From assembly GCF_958450345.1 (NCBI RefSeq), contig NC_088780.1, positions 161,492,726-161,556,725 of the forward strand: a stretch of DNA of 64,000 nt, written 5' to 3'. Position 1 is the stretch's first letter, and each line of letters opens with the position of its first letter. The translations under genes were made by a program, and so were the position numbers. This document shows, piece by piece, positions 13,300 through 55,854 of the stretch. The notes beneath the pieces were generated by a model. That model made no database searches, was not told the DNA's origin, and saw nothing but the letters and a program-made list of their open reading frames with translations. This DNA is from Calliphora vicina (Eukaryota; Arthropoda; Insecta; Diptera; Calliphoridae).

Positions 13300-14942
13300 T
13301 AGATACCAACATTTTTAAGATATTTTGCTCGTTAAAGTGATTGTCGAAAGCGGGTATTATATGGGAGCTATGACTATTTATGAACCGATCGCCATAAAAT
13401 TAGGTGACATTAATTCCGTGTATATAAGACTTATTTGAAGCGAAATGTATGTAGATACCTATATAAATTTAACATTTGTGACCAGTATTTGTATGGGGGC
13501 TAAGTGAAATATTTATTCAGTTTTGTTAAAATGTTTAGCATTTGGTTTTTAAATGACGGAGATTATTCCAAATCGAAAATGTGCAAACTAAGGATAACCC
13601 CAATGGACATACAAGAATATGTGTCGTCCGACCTTTACTTAACCTGTAATTTTAAAGGCAACAGTTGTTGCCTTTAACTGTATGGCTGCTCTAACTGTAT
13701 GGCTACTTTTCCAGGTATTGATGTCGAACTATTTATGATTGTTACCTCACTTTCGGAGTAATTCACATTAAACAAATTTATCGTCTGATCAGAGTCTGAT
13801 CAGAGTGATTATGTCAACATTGTTGTATGGGATTGACAATGTTGCTATTTACCAGAGGAACTACAGACCGTATTAGAGCTCATAGCTCCTCGCTAACTTG
13901 CTAATGTTGAATTCGTATACTCCGGTAACGTGGATAGACACACGGGTCATATAAGATCTTAAAAACTAATTAATCCAAATTTCTTATTGAGAGCCTATAC
14001 CCACAAATTTGTGTATCTCTGCATTAGTGCGCATCAGAGAGAAATCAACTTAGTCCACTCAGCATGAGTTAGACTCTGGGTACTAAATGTATTTCGGATC
14101 ATGCCTCTGTAGTGGTGTCAAAAACCCACTCGACCACTCAATTTCAAAAATCAAATGAAATGTTTAAAGATGAAATGCGCGCTTATAGTTTTACGAAAAA
14201 TTGTAGAGCGCTGGAGCGCAAACTTTTAGCACGATCTTGTGAACTAGAGAATACCTGATAATTTTCTAGGAATCTTAATTTGTAGATATCATGAAGGCTT
14301 CAGAATCCATGTAGTGTTTTCACAATCCTGCAAACCTACTTCTTTAAAACCAGGGAAATTAGGAATCCTACTTAGAACGAAAACAGTCCTTGATAACTGC
14401 ATATTCCTTAACGAAATGTCTAAGCAATTTTACATAAGGATCATGTCAAGTTGGATGATTTTGTCAGACTAGGTACTGCCTTAGATGATAGGACCAATGA
14501 AATTGTCATTTATCCGAGCACGAATTGTTTCAACAATGAGGATGCTGATGTAACTTTGACAACCACCCAGACCTAACAAAAGTAATAATCGTTACCAAAA
14601 TCACGAGTTTGTTTTTTAATTTAATTAAAATAGAATCAAAAATTACCACAAACCAAGAAATTATTACATTAAAGTAATTCAAGCGTAATATTTTTTGGGG
14701 TTTTGAAAAACGTATTTCTATTAGCTAATAGAGTTGCAGGGTACTTACACATTGTTTTATGTGTGTACATTTATTGTCTATAGTCCGAAAAACTACTTAC
14801 TTATTACTGTAGTACTTACTTTGTATGTAAGTAAGTATATAACTCATTACTTTGTTGTATTGGTAATAGAAATATAAATACATAAATGTGTACGAGGGAA
14901 GATGACAAATAATTGCAAAATACACAATTTAATAAGACATAT
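13300..14942. other. Degenerate repeat DNA, no gene
   Basis: 13630-14570 is less AT-rich than its surroundings and resembles decayed retroelement sequence in base composition, but I could not read a convincing motif. Confidence 0.35.
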
Positions 14943-15017
14943 TTGGGGTATTCACACGTTCAATGTCCTAATATATTATGACAATATGACTAATAGCTGA
15001 CCGTGTGAATACCCCAA
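14943..15017. mobile_element. 75-bp MITE, TTGGGGTATTCACACG ends
   Basis: Perfect 16-bp inverted ends TTGGGGTATTCACACG surround a 43-bp interior. End and interior motifs (TTATGACAATATGAC) relate it to the MITE at 4337-4592. Confidence 0.75.
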
Positions 15018-15239
15018 TTATTTCAAAAATCATGTTTATACTAAGGTTGAATTTTCGACTGTTTTCGATTTTAAAAGTAATGACAAATTTTCGATATTTT
15101 TAAAATTTTTGAATAGACTTTTTTTTCGAAAATTTTCGACATTCTATTTTATTAACATTTTTAGCTTACAATGTTTGTTTGTCTATTCGCTTAAGGTTTT
15201 TAAGGTAAAAATTTGGAACTGAATTTTGAAACAGTTCTC

Positions 15240-15500
15240 AATGCAATATTCACCCCTATCATGAAAAACATGTGAAATGTATGTTCCCATGAAATAACCA
15301 TTTCCCTCGAAGGGAAAATTGCTATCGTGATATTCCCCTGAAGTTTTCATTCACAATAGTTGATTTTGTTCGTAACAGCTGTTTATTGTTTACAAAATTC
15401 CATCTAAAAATTTCCCAACATGGGGAATTGTTTCACGTGAACAAAGTTTATGAACGAAAAATGGGAAAAGTGAAATATTGATTCGCATGAAATATGTGAT
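15240..15500. repeat. Dispersed ~250-bp repeat, copy 1
   Basis: It matches the reverse complement of 61015-61255 over nearly its whole length, for example AACAGCTGTTTATTGTTTAC and TTTCCCTCGAAGGGAAAA. Unlike the second copy it is not bounded by the 28-bp TIRs seen there. Confidence 0.8.
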
Positions 15501-16403
15501 TATTATCGAAAATTCGAATTAAATTCGAAAATTCGAAATTATGGTCAAAAAGACAATATTCAACAATTTTAAATTAAATTCGAATTTATGTTCGAAAAAT
15601 TTTTAATGCTTTTAAAATAAAATAATGTTCGAAAATTTTTTAAAGCTGTCAAATAATCTCCAAATCATGAGGATTCTTTAAAATTTCCAATTTCGAAATT
15701 AAAATTTTTGAAAAAAATTAAAAATGTTTTTGAATTTTAAAGTATTTTCAATTTAATTTCAGAATACAAGCTTTTTAAGATATGTTCGAAAATTCGAATT
15801 TAAATTCGAAATATGAGCACTTTGAGCTCTAAATAGAAGATAATCAAAAATAAACATTTTCAAAACTAGAAACTTTTATTAAATTTTAGTTCGACCTCGC
15901 ATATTTATTGTTAGTTAGTAACTGTACATTTATCACTCTCACATATTTATTTATTTACTTACTTACACATGAACAATACATATTTTACTCTACGCATATA
16001 AGTGCTGACACGTACACATTGTCTATTTGACATTACCACACACTCACACTTGCAACATACAGCACAGGACAAAACAATTGACATTTTCCTTGGATTAATT
16101 TTATTTATTTACATATTTAATGCAAATATTCCAGGATTAGTTTAAGACTAGGGCCTAAATAAAAAAAGTCTGATATCCAATATACAGTTGTGGAAATCGC
16201 AAAATAAATGGTAATAAATATGCAACTTGTAAGATGTATTTGTATACATATTAAATACTATATTGGTAAAAAAAAAACGTAAGGAGTAAGCTACCTTTTG
16301 GTATTCAAAAGCAGATGGAGCTAAAAAAAATATGTAATTTTTTCACAGAGTATAATATAATAAAGTAATAGTGCAAAAGTGGGGTAAGTTGAATATACCA
16401 CTA
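15501..16403. other. AT-rich non-coding DNA
   Basis: 15480-15830 is rich in TTCGAAAATTCGAA-type short palindromes. Nothing coding. Confidence 0.4.
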
Positions 16404-16804
16404 AAGGTATTTATAGACGGCAATACTGAGTATTAACACTTTTCAAATTTAAAATATTATTGAAATCAGTCGGTATTTCAAAAAATAGTTTCGAAAAAAC
16501 TTTTATTGTTTACACGATAGTATTACAAATATTTCATTTCTTTGTTGATTGATATTTTTCTGAAAATTTTGTTTTTATTTTATATTTTCTTGACATTTTT
16601 ATTTTCCTTATTTGTTTTTATAAATACATACCCGATACATATGAAAATAAAAAGTTTTTGAATTGTTTTAAACAAATTTTCAATACCGACTTTTTGTATT
16701 TTTTGAAAATCTAATACAAATTTTGTTTAGACGATGAAATTGTATTATGATACTTGAGTTTTTGACAAATATTAATACTCAGTATTGCCGTCTATAAATA
16801 CCTT
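16404..16804. mobile_element. 401-bp MITE with perfect 32-bp TIRs
   Basis: AAGGTATTTATAGACGGCAA and the following 12 bases are repeated as an exact reverse complement at 16773-16804. The interior is AT-rich and non-coding. Confidence 0.88.
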
Positions 16805-16969
16805 AAGTAAATATGTAGCTTGGGGTTACACCACTTTTACGCTGATAGCCTAATATAACGATAAAATTTTAAAGGTAACATAGTTTTAATCGTTGGAGGA
16901 ACTTGTAACAGAATTTGTTTATAGTAAGGTTTCTGATATGACTTCAATAAAATAAAAACAAGTAAGTAA

Positions 16970-17148
16970 TGTAGAGTTTCGTGTTCGGTTTTAATCGAAA
17001 CGGAAACCGCGGTTTTTCAAGGACTAAAACCGAAACCGACAATTATTCATTGGTTTTAACTTTTAATCTATTTTCAGTAGAAAAATTAAAAATATAGAAA
17101 TGAAAAAAACTTTTTCATCCAAAGATTCATCCAAGTATTACCTGACAA
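16970..17148. repeat. AAACCG-rich repeat flanking the Helitron-like element
   Basis: Motifs such as GAAACGGAAACCGCGGTTTT recur in inverted form near 18865-18915 and at about 57940-57965, suggesting the Helitron-like element sits inside an older repeat. Confidence 0.4.
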
Positions 17149-18070
17149 TCTATATAAATAAAAATCAAATGTCGTTCGTTGGTAATTGCATCAGTAGAGA
17201 ACGGCCGGACAGATTTAGACAATTTTTTTTTAAATGTTGGCCATAGCCCAACTTATGTTTTTACGGAATGAAAAATTGACCACGCCCACTTTTACACCCA
17301 CTTTTTTTGATTTATTTATAATCGGAAAACGGCTACACCGTTTTTTCTTTAAATTATCATAGTAATCCAATTTAAGTTTTTACTGAAAGAAAAATTTACC
17401 ACGCCAATTTTTTTTCGATATATCTAAAATCGCAGGATGCCTGGACTAACTTGGCCAATAAGCGTTTAATCAAGAAAAGGAGCTCGATCTGTGATCACTC
17501 ATATTTCTGACAAAAAAATCAATTTTTTTATATAAAAACTCAAAATATCTAAATTCGCTAATAACTTGGTCAATAAGCGTTTAATCAAGAAAAGGAGCTC
17601 GATCTGTGATCACTCTTCTGACCAAAAATCGATTTTTTATATAAAAACTCAAAATATCTAAATCGCTAATAACTTGGCCAATAAGCGTTTAATCAAGAAA
17701 AGGAGCTCGATCGGTGATCACTCATATTTCTGACCAAAAATCGATTTTTTTATATAAAAACTCAAAATATCTAAATCGCTAATAACTTGGCCAATAAGCG
17801 TTTAATCAAGTAAAGGACCTCAATCTGTGATCACTCATTTTTCCAACCAAAATTCAATTACTTATTGCAAGACTTAGGTTTTTGACAACAAATTTAGGTT
17901 CTTTGTCTCTCAGCAGCGCTTATGTGTATATTTTATTCTATGTTCTATGTCATTCTATAATACGTTTTTTTTTCTTTTTAAATATTTTTGCCCTTTTCAA
18001 ACCGCTTCTCACAAATCGAACACAAGCATTTTTTTAACTTGGACAGGACAACGTCTGTCGGGTCAGCAAG
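17149..18070 (+). mobile_element. Helitron-like non-autonomous element with internal minisatellite
   Basis: It begins TCTATATAAATAAAAATC, the usual start of insect Helitrons, after an A. It ends with the hairpin-like GGACAACGTCTGTCGGGTC AGCAAG before a T. Insertion between A and T with TC at the 5' end fits Helitrons. The 3' end CAAG is a mutated form of the CTAG/CTRR terminus. No Rep/helicase coding is visible. The centre carries four copies of a 108-115 bp repeat related to the large intronic satellite. Confidence 0.7.
17440..17850. repeat. Four-copy ~112-bp minisatellite inside the Helitron-like element
   Basis: Copies of AAGCGTTTAATCAAGAAAAG are anchored near 17461, 17576, 17684 and 17797 (spacing 115, 108 and 113). 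Each continues with GATCTGTGATCACTCATATT and AAAATATCTAAAT. The last copy is diverged. Confidence 0.9.
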
Positions 18071-19143
18071 TATCCAATAAAATTATGGAGTACTGGCTGA
18101 CCCGGTGCGCTTCGCCACTCCAAATAGATGAAAGAAATAGTACTATTAAGTCTCCTAATGAACCACTAAAGTTTCAAGTTTATTGGTTCATTTTAATGTT
18201 GATTCTATCTCATTCGAAACGTATTATTAGAATTAAAAATGTACCATAAAGACCCACATTTTGTATTCCCACTCAGCTTCATGAATGTCTAATTTCATAT
18301 TTCTGGACCCAGTATTTTTGAAAATGCAAAAGAAATGTACCACTCGAGTAACCTTTTGCGAATTCTAACTCATTCAGAGTCATGTGTGTCTAATTTTTAG
18401 GTTTATAATTATAAAATATTCCAAAAGTACTATTACAATAAAGAAATAGTGCTATTGCCAACTATTATGTACATAAGTAAAATAAATTAATATAACAAAA
18501 AGTACAATTAGAAGACAAAGTACCAATTTTCCACAATTGAAACCCCGTCAAGTTTGAAATCAAAGTAATTTCCTGATTATAGGTTCAATATTATAGAAAA
18601 TTCAAAAAGTACCATTTTGAAGAACGAAAAAGTACTCCTTAGTTTGGTTTAGTTCTCCTTTTTTGGCGTCATAATACCATTGCGCCCCCTATTCTTGAAT
18701 ATTTCTTTACTGAGAGGCTTATTAGCCAATTTTAATGTATATAGGCTAACTAATTTAATATATTAAAAAGTACCATTAAAAGAAAATGTACCAATGTTTG
18801 AAATTTGTTAACTTTTCCTATATTATCAACTGATTTTGTTTCTATAATACTTGATATTTAATAAATTATCACAAAACCAATCGGTTTTAAAATTTGTTTT
18901 AAAATTCTTCGGTTTTTTAGAAACTCTAAAGTAAGTATACACAAAATTCTAAATTTGTTTATTTACATAAAATTCTAAATAATAGCTTGAAAGTATCAAC
19001 TGAGCATGTATGTATATCAAAACATTCCTATATATTTGTTCTTTACTATATAAAATTGTAAAAATTGTTTGTCCTTTCATATTTGTAGCTGTTTACTAAA
19101 TATCCAAAGGTAAGTTAATTGCTAACATTGCATCGCCAGGCAA
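18071..19143. other. Repeat-derived DNA with GTACCA/AAAAGTAC motifs, no gene
   Basis: AAAAGTAC and GTACCA words recur here and, in opposite orientation, in 57430-57930. The 100-codon frame at 17947-18249 spans the Helitron-like end and is not a gene. Confidence 0.4.
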
Positions 19144-20107
19144 CAGTGGGGCAGAATCAAAATTTTTTGAAAATAAATAAATGGCACTTCTAAATAGCTG
19201 GTCCGATCGGTATCGAGTTTAAGTTATTAAAATGGCACATACAAATTAGGATGCCTTCGCCATTTTTAAACACGTGCAATTTTTTTTATTTCCCATCCGA
19301 TTTAAATAATTTTATTTGGAAAGCGCTCAGATTGGTCTTGAAAAAACATGCTTGTGTGTGCTATTATAGTGCTCCAAGATTGTATGGAGTAAAAAAAATT
19401 TCAAGGGCCAGTAGCTTGAAATTTCCCCCACTAGAATTGTTATATATATTGTAGAAACACGTTGTGTAAAATATTAGGATGATAGGATAACGTTAACTGG
19501 TTAACGATTCTGAAGTTTTGTAAAAATGTTGCCATTAAATAATTACTTTTGCAATATAATTTTAAAGAATCGAAATTTGTACGTAATTGTCGTTCTAATG
19601 AGATATAAAAACAAAAATTGGTTAAACAATTTTAAAGTTATTAAAAATTTGCCAGATCCGGGACACTAGAACAATAAAGGCTGGGTTAGCCGACCGTTGA
19701 TGTAATGTAACCGTAATGTTGACTTAACGTAACACTTTAGTGCGATTATAGAACATTAAAAACGTGTCATATGTTTTTGACATAAACAAACAAATTTAAA
19801 CAGCTGTTTGAAAGTGTTATCAACACAATTGTTTTAAATACTGTTCAAGCGATTTTATAATTTTTTTTTGCGATTTAAAAAAAATTATTAAACTTTTTTG
19901 GTAATAGTACTTACATATAAATCGTGTTTTTTTACACATAATGTATTCATAATCATTGTGAAGTGCTTCGAAGTGACTTCATATATGTTTATATTAACCC
20001 ATTAGGAGACAATTATAAATATTATTTATTACCTTGTTATATAGACTTTATTTATTAAAGGTCCGATAACTTAAAAATTAATTAATATTGTATTGTACTT
20101 TATACTA

Positions 20108-20236
20108 AGGGCCATTATTACAACTTGCCTTTATGTTCGCAATAGTAATAGTTAACTTTAAGGGTACCTTTTTCTATTGCTTAAATTTTCACCTTTCACT
20201 ATTTCAAACATAAAGGCAAGTTGTAATAATGGCCCT
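20108..20236. mobile_element. 129-bp MITE with perfect 30-bp TIRs
   Basis: AGGGCCATTATTACAACTTG plus ten more bases recur exactly inverted at 20207-20236. It is nested in 19676-21124. Confidence 0.88.
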
Positions 20237-20480
20237 AATTTGTTAATTTAATTTGTCTAATATACAATATTAATTTAATATTTTCAAACTTATTACTTTC
20301 GACTATTATTGGTATACATTTTATAAATGCTTGTGCGAACTAATTTGTATAATAAGTAAATATTACCATAACAATAAAAAAAATTTGTTTTTAGTAAGAA
20401 TTGTGCTAAATTTCCCAATTATTGATAAATTCACTGACATTTATTGTTGCGGGATATGCTAGTTCCTTTGTCCCCTTTTT

Positions 20481-20610
20481 CAATGCAGAAATTGAAAGGC
20501 AGACATTTTTCTCATACTCTTGAACTAACCTAAACCTGTGTAATACACACTCTACCTCTTCAACACCTCGCCTTCAAACTTCGTCTGTCTACCTTTCAAT
20601 TTCTGCATTG
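20481..20610. repeat. 130-bp hairpin with CAATGCAGAAATTGAAAGG ends
   Basis: 24-bp ends are inverted copies with one mismatch (20481-20504 and 20587-20610). The inside is C-rich compared with the surroundings. Probable MITE. Confidence 0.75.
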
Positions 20611-21789
20611 TAAACGTAGACTATGCGCATTTCACTGGTTGATTAGGCCAGATCATCAGGAAACCTTTTCCCAAAAGGCTTTAGAAAAACTAAAGATATT
20701 ATACAAATCAAACTATAGAGTGAATGCGAATTACAGACACTCAAGCTTTATTTGTAAAAATATCAAAGCTAAAACAAAAAATCAACAATAAACAGTGAGT
20801 TTATCTTTTCTTACATTTTTTTTTTATTTATGTATTTATATTATTGAAATATTTAAAACATTTTTAGAACATTGAAAATATTGTTAAGCGTTCTGAGCAT
20901 AAGTATTTTTTATACAAGACTTTTAAAATCAACAAGTTGACAACACCGTTAGTAAATGTCACGTTGAAACGTAAAGAAATTCTGTTTTTAACAGGTTCAG
21001 ACGTTACAGTTACGTTACATTTGGCCACTATAACTGCTTTAACTACTTTACACACAATAGAAACGATCAGCTGTTCCGTTCCGTTAAGGTTACATTACAT
21101 TACAGTCGGCTAATCCACCCTTAAATGAAGAACAAAATTAACATATTTTGAGAAATATTAAAATAAAAGCTCACTTTTACTTAAAATATATCCATATTTA
21201 CTTGTATATGAGTTTTTGTCTTCGTAGGATACCGTTAACCTATTCACAGGTATGACCAAAAAAATTAAATTTTTTAACGGCAGATTCAGAACTCATCTTA
21301 CAAATTTTTAAAAATTTTGTCAAACAAATTTCAGAATTTTTTGATCATCACATTGAAATTTATTGAGAACATAATAGGGAATAAGAATATGAAAAAAGTA
21401 TGATAATAACTCCTATAGTTTTTCTGTACCTGCGATTTAAATTTTGCAATTTTATTAATATTTATTATGAATTTTAAGTAAAACCTATTCAGAATATTAT
21501 AGTGCAGTCAATTTGAAATGTAGTCTGAAAGTTTTCCTACAGTCGGAAAACGTTAATCCTTAAATTGTGAAGGTCAAATAAAATTTTTCAATATTTGGAA
21601 TTTCTCTTGGATACTTAAGTAAAATATAACACAGTCTTGTATTTACAATACCAAATTTAAATTAACCCTTATTAGCACTTGGGGTTAAAATGACCCTAAA
21701 CTTCTAAAAACATATTTTTCGAATACTCAGAATTTTATTTATTTTTTATCATAATTTCAACTTTGGGCCACATGTTCTGCAATCCCAAA

Positions 21790-23133
21790 GCTTTGGAAGA
21801 TTATCCTGGAATTTGAATATTCAAAACAGGATATGTGGCCATATACTCCTGTACAAGGGCAATTGGTACAAACTGGGGTATTATGCATTATGCCGAAGGG
21901 TATCAATTGGATCTTCAAAGCAGTTGTTAAACCCATATTGTTCTATGGAGTGTTGGTGTGGTGGCACGCCTTGGATAATGCTACTTACCGGAATGCTGTG
22001 GAACGAGTTCTCAGGACTATTGCGATACTGATTACAGGCGCTATAATGACTACCCCCTCTAAGGCACTTTTTACTATCCTAAACTGGTTACCAGTCGATT
22101 TGATGGTGATACAAATGGCTCTAAACTCTGCTGTGAGACTGAATGCTGGATGTTCATGGTCTGGTAAAAATCATGGACACCCTAAGATAGTAATGTCGAT
22201 TACTGCATCACAAAACCTTTTTCGATAGGCATTTCCATATTAGCATCCCGAATAGGGACTTATGGCAGCGCGGACTCTTACCCCCTGACGATGTCATAAG
22301 GGTATATACTGATGGCTCAAAAAGGGGGCGACCCTACTGGTAGTGGTTTCTTTATTGAGAACTATGGGATTAAATCCTACTTCAGGCTACCTAACTTTTG
22401 CACGGCTCTTCTGGCGGAAGTTACGGTCATTAAACGTGTATCCAACTGGCTGAGGTTTTATCGAATATCTGGTGATATATGTATATTTACTGACAGCAAG
22501 GCTGCCGTTAGCGGAATAGCGGGTGTCTTCACGACATCTAGGTTAACCGAGGAGTGCTGGGTATCCCTTAATGAGATAGCGAGACATTCTAGGATAACGC
22601 TTATATGGGTCCCTGGTCACGATGGAAATCAGGGTAATTGTATAGCAGACGAATTGGCCAAAAGGGGTGCGATGATGAGGAGATCGACCCCTTTTCTGGT
22701 ATTTCCCTTGTTAAATGCAAGATGGCTATCCAGCGGATACTATATGAATCTGCACAAAGAAGGTGGACCAATGAGTCTTCCTTTACAGGACACTGTATAA
22801 TTGGGACACATGCCAGGAGATTGGGCCTCCGGTACAATGATTACTGTAGGAGCTGTCATAATGAAGAAGAGGATGAGACTGTATCACACCTATTCTGCCA
22901 ATGTCCGGCTCTGATAAACCTGAGGGAACCCATCCTCGGAATACCATTCCTAGCATGCTTAGATGAGCTATCAAGGATGAGTCTTAGACGAATCTACTCT
23001 TTCATCAGAGAATCTGGTTGGTTTAGCATGGAAACACCGGACGTATTGTTAATACCCAAATGTTTACACCTTGGGTATCACAATGGGATCAGTTTTAAAT
23101 GGAAGAGTGGCTACCCATGGAACCTAACCTAAC
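21790..23133 (+). pseudogene. LINE 3' fragment: RT thumb, RNase H and C-terminal region
   Basis: In several frames the sequence reads VKPILFYGVLVWWHALD (after the RT palm), VYTDGSK, IFTDSKAAVSGIAG and IWVPGHDGNQGNCIADELAK (RNase H active-site blocks), then CRSCHNEEEDETVSHLFCQCPAL, a Cys/His motif common at the end of such ORFs. The copy ends AACCTAACCTAACC (about 23120-23133), a short 3' tail repeat. Frameshifts separate the blocks. It belongs to a RNase H-bearing non-LTR lineage (I/Loa/R1-like); the clade is not resolved. Confidence 0.85.
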
Positions 23134-23462
23134 CTTGATGTGTTCCATATTTACCCTATGGGAAAAATGGTTTTAAATACCATTTTTGGAATTTTCGCTC
23201 GAATTTTTAGGAATTGCGGGATTCCTTTTGATCTATTGATAAAACATGGGAAACAAAAAAATGCCACGTGTTTAAAAATGTGACATGTCGAAGGTAACCT
23301 ACTTTGAGTCTCCATAGCGCCGCCCCTGGAGCATTTGTAGGCCCCATTTTAATAACTTTAACTCGAATACCACTTGGCTATGTCCTCAAATTTTATACCG
23401 ATCGGACCAGCCATTTAGAAATACCAGATTAATTTCCAAAAAATGTTGATTCTGCCCCACTG

Positions 23463-24296
23463 TGCAGGTCTACAAAAAGACCTATGTGCCATATTTAGGA
23501 GACCTTTTTTAAGGCCTTTCCAAATACCTCTGCTGTTTTCGAAGTTATAACAAACAATCATGTAAAAATTTCTATGAATTTCATATTAAAAATAAATAGT
23601 TTGGTCGGCTCTTCTGAAAAGTTGTTCAGAAACACATAGACCTTTTTGCAGGCAAAACGACAGTTGTCATTTGTGCCGGTATGTCTGCATATGTAAATGG
23701 TATTTACAATTGTATGTATGTATGTATGTTTCCATTTGTTTGTTGTAAGGACTTTTAGTATTATTTAAATTTAATTTGTTCGCTTTTTATTTTTGGTTTT
23801 TCTCATTTCAATTTATACGAGCGACTGACTGAATGACCGACCTCTGTCATCAATTTACAAATGATGCGTCTGTTATGAAATAAAATTGTAAATTTTTACT
23901 TAAATTGGGTCACACATATTTCTACATTCATTTATTTGTCCGTTCGTTCGTTCGTTCATTTATTTATGTACATATTTATTTGTATTATTATTTTGATTGT
24001 ATTAAAAAGAAGAACGTGCACAGGCATGTTTGCTGGTCATTATTATTGTTGTTATATTGAATATAAATACATTGTACATTAATAACTTGAACAGGGAATA
24101 TACATATTATTCATACATGTAAATAGTGTTTTATAGGTCGATCATGGGAATATAATTATTTTAAAATATGCAATTAATGTGAATTATTAAAAACCCATTA
24201 AATAAATATAAAAATCTGGTCTTCTTTGATAAATTGTCAGCAAATTCCATTACCTACATACTGTAATGTGCTGTAATATATCCTTTTTATTTCCAG
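23463..24296. other. Intron sequence just upstream of dynein exon A
   Basis: Non-coding, with a GTATGTATGTATG tract at 23713 and (GTTC)n at 23940. It ends in the acceptor TTTTATTTCCAG at 24296. Confidence 0.6.
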
Positions 24297-54237
<29,941 letters not shown>

Positions 54238-55112
54238 CTTAAAAAAAGCACATCTTTAAAAGCACACAGTTTGCTGATTCCTTTACTTGGAATTTAAATC
54301 AATTTATCTGTACTGCACATAACACAAATATAATAATTAAATGATGTGTTTAAAAATTCTTAATTGTTTTAGTTTGATGGTTATTTTAAGGGATTTTTGT
54401 TGGCGTACTATAGTCAGAATTGCAGGTTTTCGAATACACAAAAGCATTTGTAAATATTTCTGCCTATCTCACCTTGAAAATATTTCCAAACAAAATATTT
54501 TTAAAATAAATTAACAGTGTTGGAAGTGTTTTACAAAATATGTGGAAAATTGTCCCCATCTTTAAACAGTCGTTTGAATGATAGGCTCCCAAAATACCAT
54601 TTTTTCATTATTGAAATATTTTCTTTATATTCCTATTCCATTTATATTATGTAGAGGGAAGGGAACCAACCGATACAGAACAGATGTCATGATTGGGATC
54701 TCGAAGATTCATGTTCTAACACTTTATATGAAAGGGACCTCAAACTTTAACAAGGCGTTGACCTTTAATTGGCGCCTTTTAGAGACTCTGTGACAGGTCA
54801 CTAAACTAACACAAACAAACTTGTTCTATCCACAAAATTGGTTTAAAATTATTTTTTAAAAATTTATTTGTTTCTTTTCACATATCACGGAATTGGTGCG
54901 TGTTTAAAACAATTGACACAAATTTCCCGCAGGGTAGCAACCAATATCATTTAACCACCTGTAGTATATTTTCATTTCTCTTAACAAAGAAATTTCAATT
55001 ACAATTCCATTGAATTTGCCACTGAACAGTCATTTGTCAAAATATGGCCATCATAAAGACCACATTTTCCATTTTCACTCTATCTCTCTCTTGCTCTCCC
55101 ACTCTCTTCCAG
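54238..55112. other. Dynein 3' flank
   Basis: AT-rich, with an AATAAA at 54505. The last 60 nt form a strong CT-rich tract ending CTCTTCCAG at 55112. Confidence 0.6.
54505..54510 (+). terminator. Candidate polyadenylation signal of the dynein gene
   Basis: AATAAA lies 268 nt after the stop codon in AT-rich sequence and is the first canonical hexamer downstream. The signal is common by chance in such DNA. Confidence 0.4.
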
Positions 55113-55204
55113 GTGGCAAGAGTAAATTTCGCAAAATTGTTGATTTTATCACATTTGAAAATCAAGTAAATAAATTAAATGAACATAAAATTAAGATAAA
55201 CTAA
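55113..55204 (+). CDS. Exon-like terminal ORF after a strong splice acceptor, gene unknown
   Basis: A very strong pyrimidine tract (55068-55110) and CAG precede GTGGCAAGAG. The frame reads GGKSKFRKIVDFITFENQVN and ends TAA after KIKIN. It could be the last coding exon of a gene whose other exons I cannot find, an alternative dynein 3' exon, or chance. I recognise no family. Confidence 0.25.
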
Positions 55205-55854
55205 AATAATACTTGTGTCTTCTCTGTATCTCTGGTTGTTTAGAAAAACAAATAACTATAATGTGTTATAATTTATATGTAAAGATTTGAAAAATATTTT
55301 TTCATTATCAGGGTTATTCATATAATTATATGAGCTAATACAGTGTTTAACAAAATTGTGCTTACAGAAAAGTTGCTAACGATTGTCAGATCTTACAACA
55401 TTGTCAAGAAAATGTTGCATATGTTTCAACCTAAGTTCACATGGTTGTGTTAACCATTTTCTGAGCATTTTTCTGACAACGTTGTAAGATCTTAAGTTAA
55501 AATATTAGAGAACAGCAGGAAATTATTAAAAAATAATAAAAATTCATGAATTATATACATATGGGGGATTTCATATCAAGTAAACCAACTTTTGAAATCG
55601 ATTTCTTCCGATCGGGATGAAATTTGCACTAAATTAAACTATTTGGGACATATTTTGCTAAGAACAATAGGTAATAAGTTACATGGATGAGAAAACACCT
55701 ATTTGGACAAAATGTCAAATTTTGATCCCCACCTAACTCAGAGAGTTCTCGACCAATCTTGTTGAAAAATTGTATATGAGTTGCTATGGGTTCAAATTTC
55801 CTCCCGAATTTTCATCGGCTATAAATCCTACTATCAATTTCTAAGGAAAAATAG
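55205..55854. repeat. Non-coding DNA with a ~105-bp hairpin
   Basis: AGATCTTACAACATTGTC near 55390 pairs imperfectly with GACAACGTTGTAAGATCT near 55474-55492. The rest is unassigned. Confidence 0.6.

Larger units (their letters stand above)
19676..21124. mobile_element. 1.45-kb TIR element nested in 19144-23462
   Basis: The left end AAAGGCTGGGTTAGCCGACC is inverted at the right end, GTCGGCTAATCCACCCTTAA, with a few mismatches. ATGTAATGTAACC continues the left arm. No transposase frame. Confidence 0.7.
19144..23462. mobile_element. 4.3-kb element with long TIRs (CAGTGGGGCAGAATCAA), host to nested insertions
   Basis: CAGTGGGGCAGAATCAA at 19144 is inverted at 23446-23462. Similarity between the arms extends about 250 bp inward, including CTGGTCCGATCGGTAT and TTTTTAAACACGTG, with gaps. 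Inside are a second TIR element (19676-21124), two small hairpins, and a LINE 3' end. No clear flanking duplication. Confidence 0.7.

Noticed and set aside
22312..22800. Stand-alone RNase H gene
   Set aside because: The blocks are frameshifted parts of a LINE ORF that ends with a LINE-type Cys/His motif and 3' tail.
1..24296. Upstream dynein stem exons
   Set aside because: I looked for stem-like coding with splice sites and found none; short exons could still be missed.
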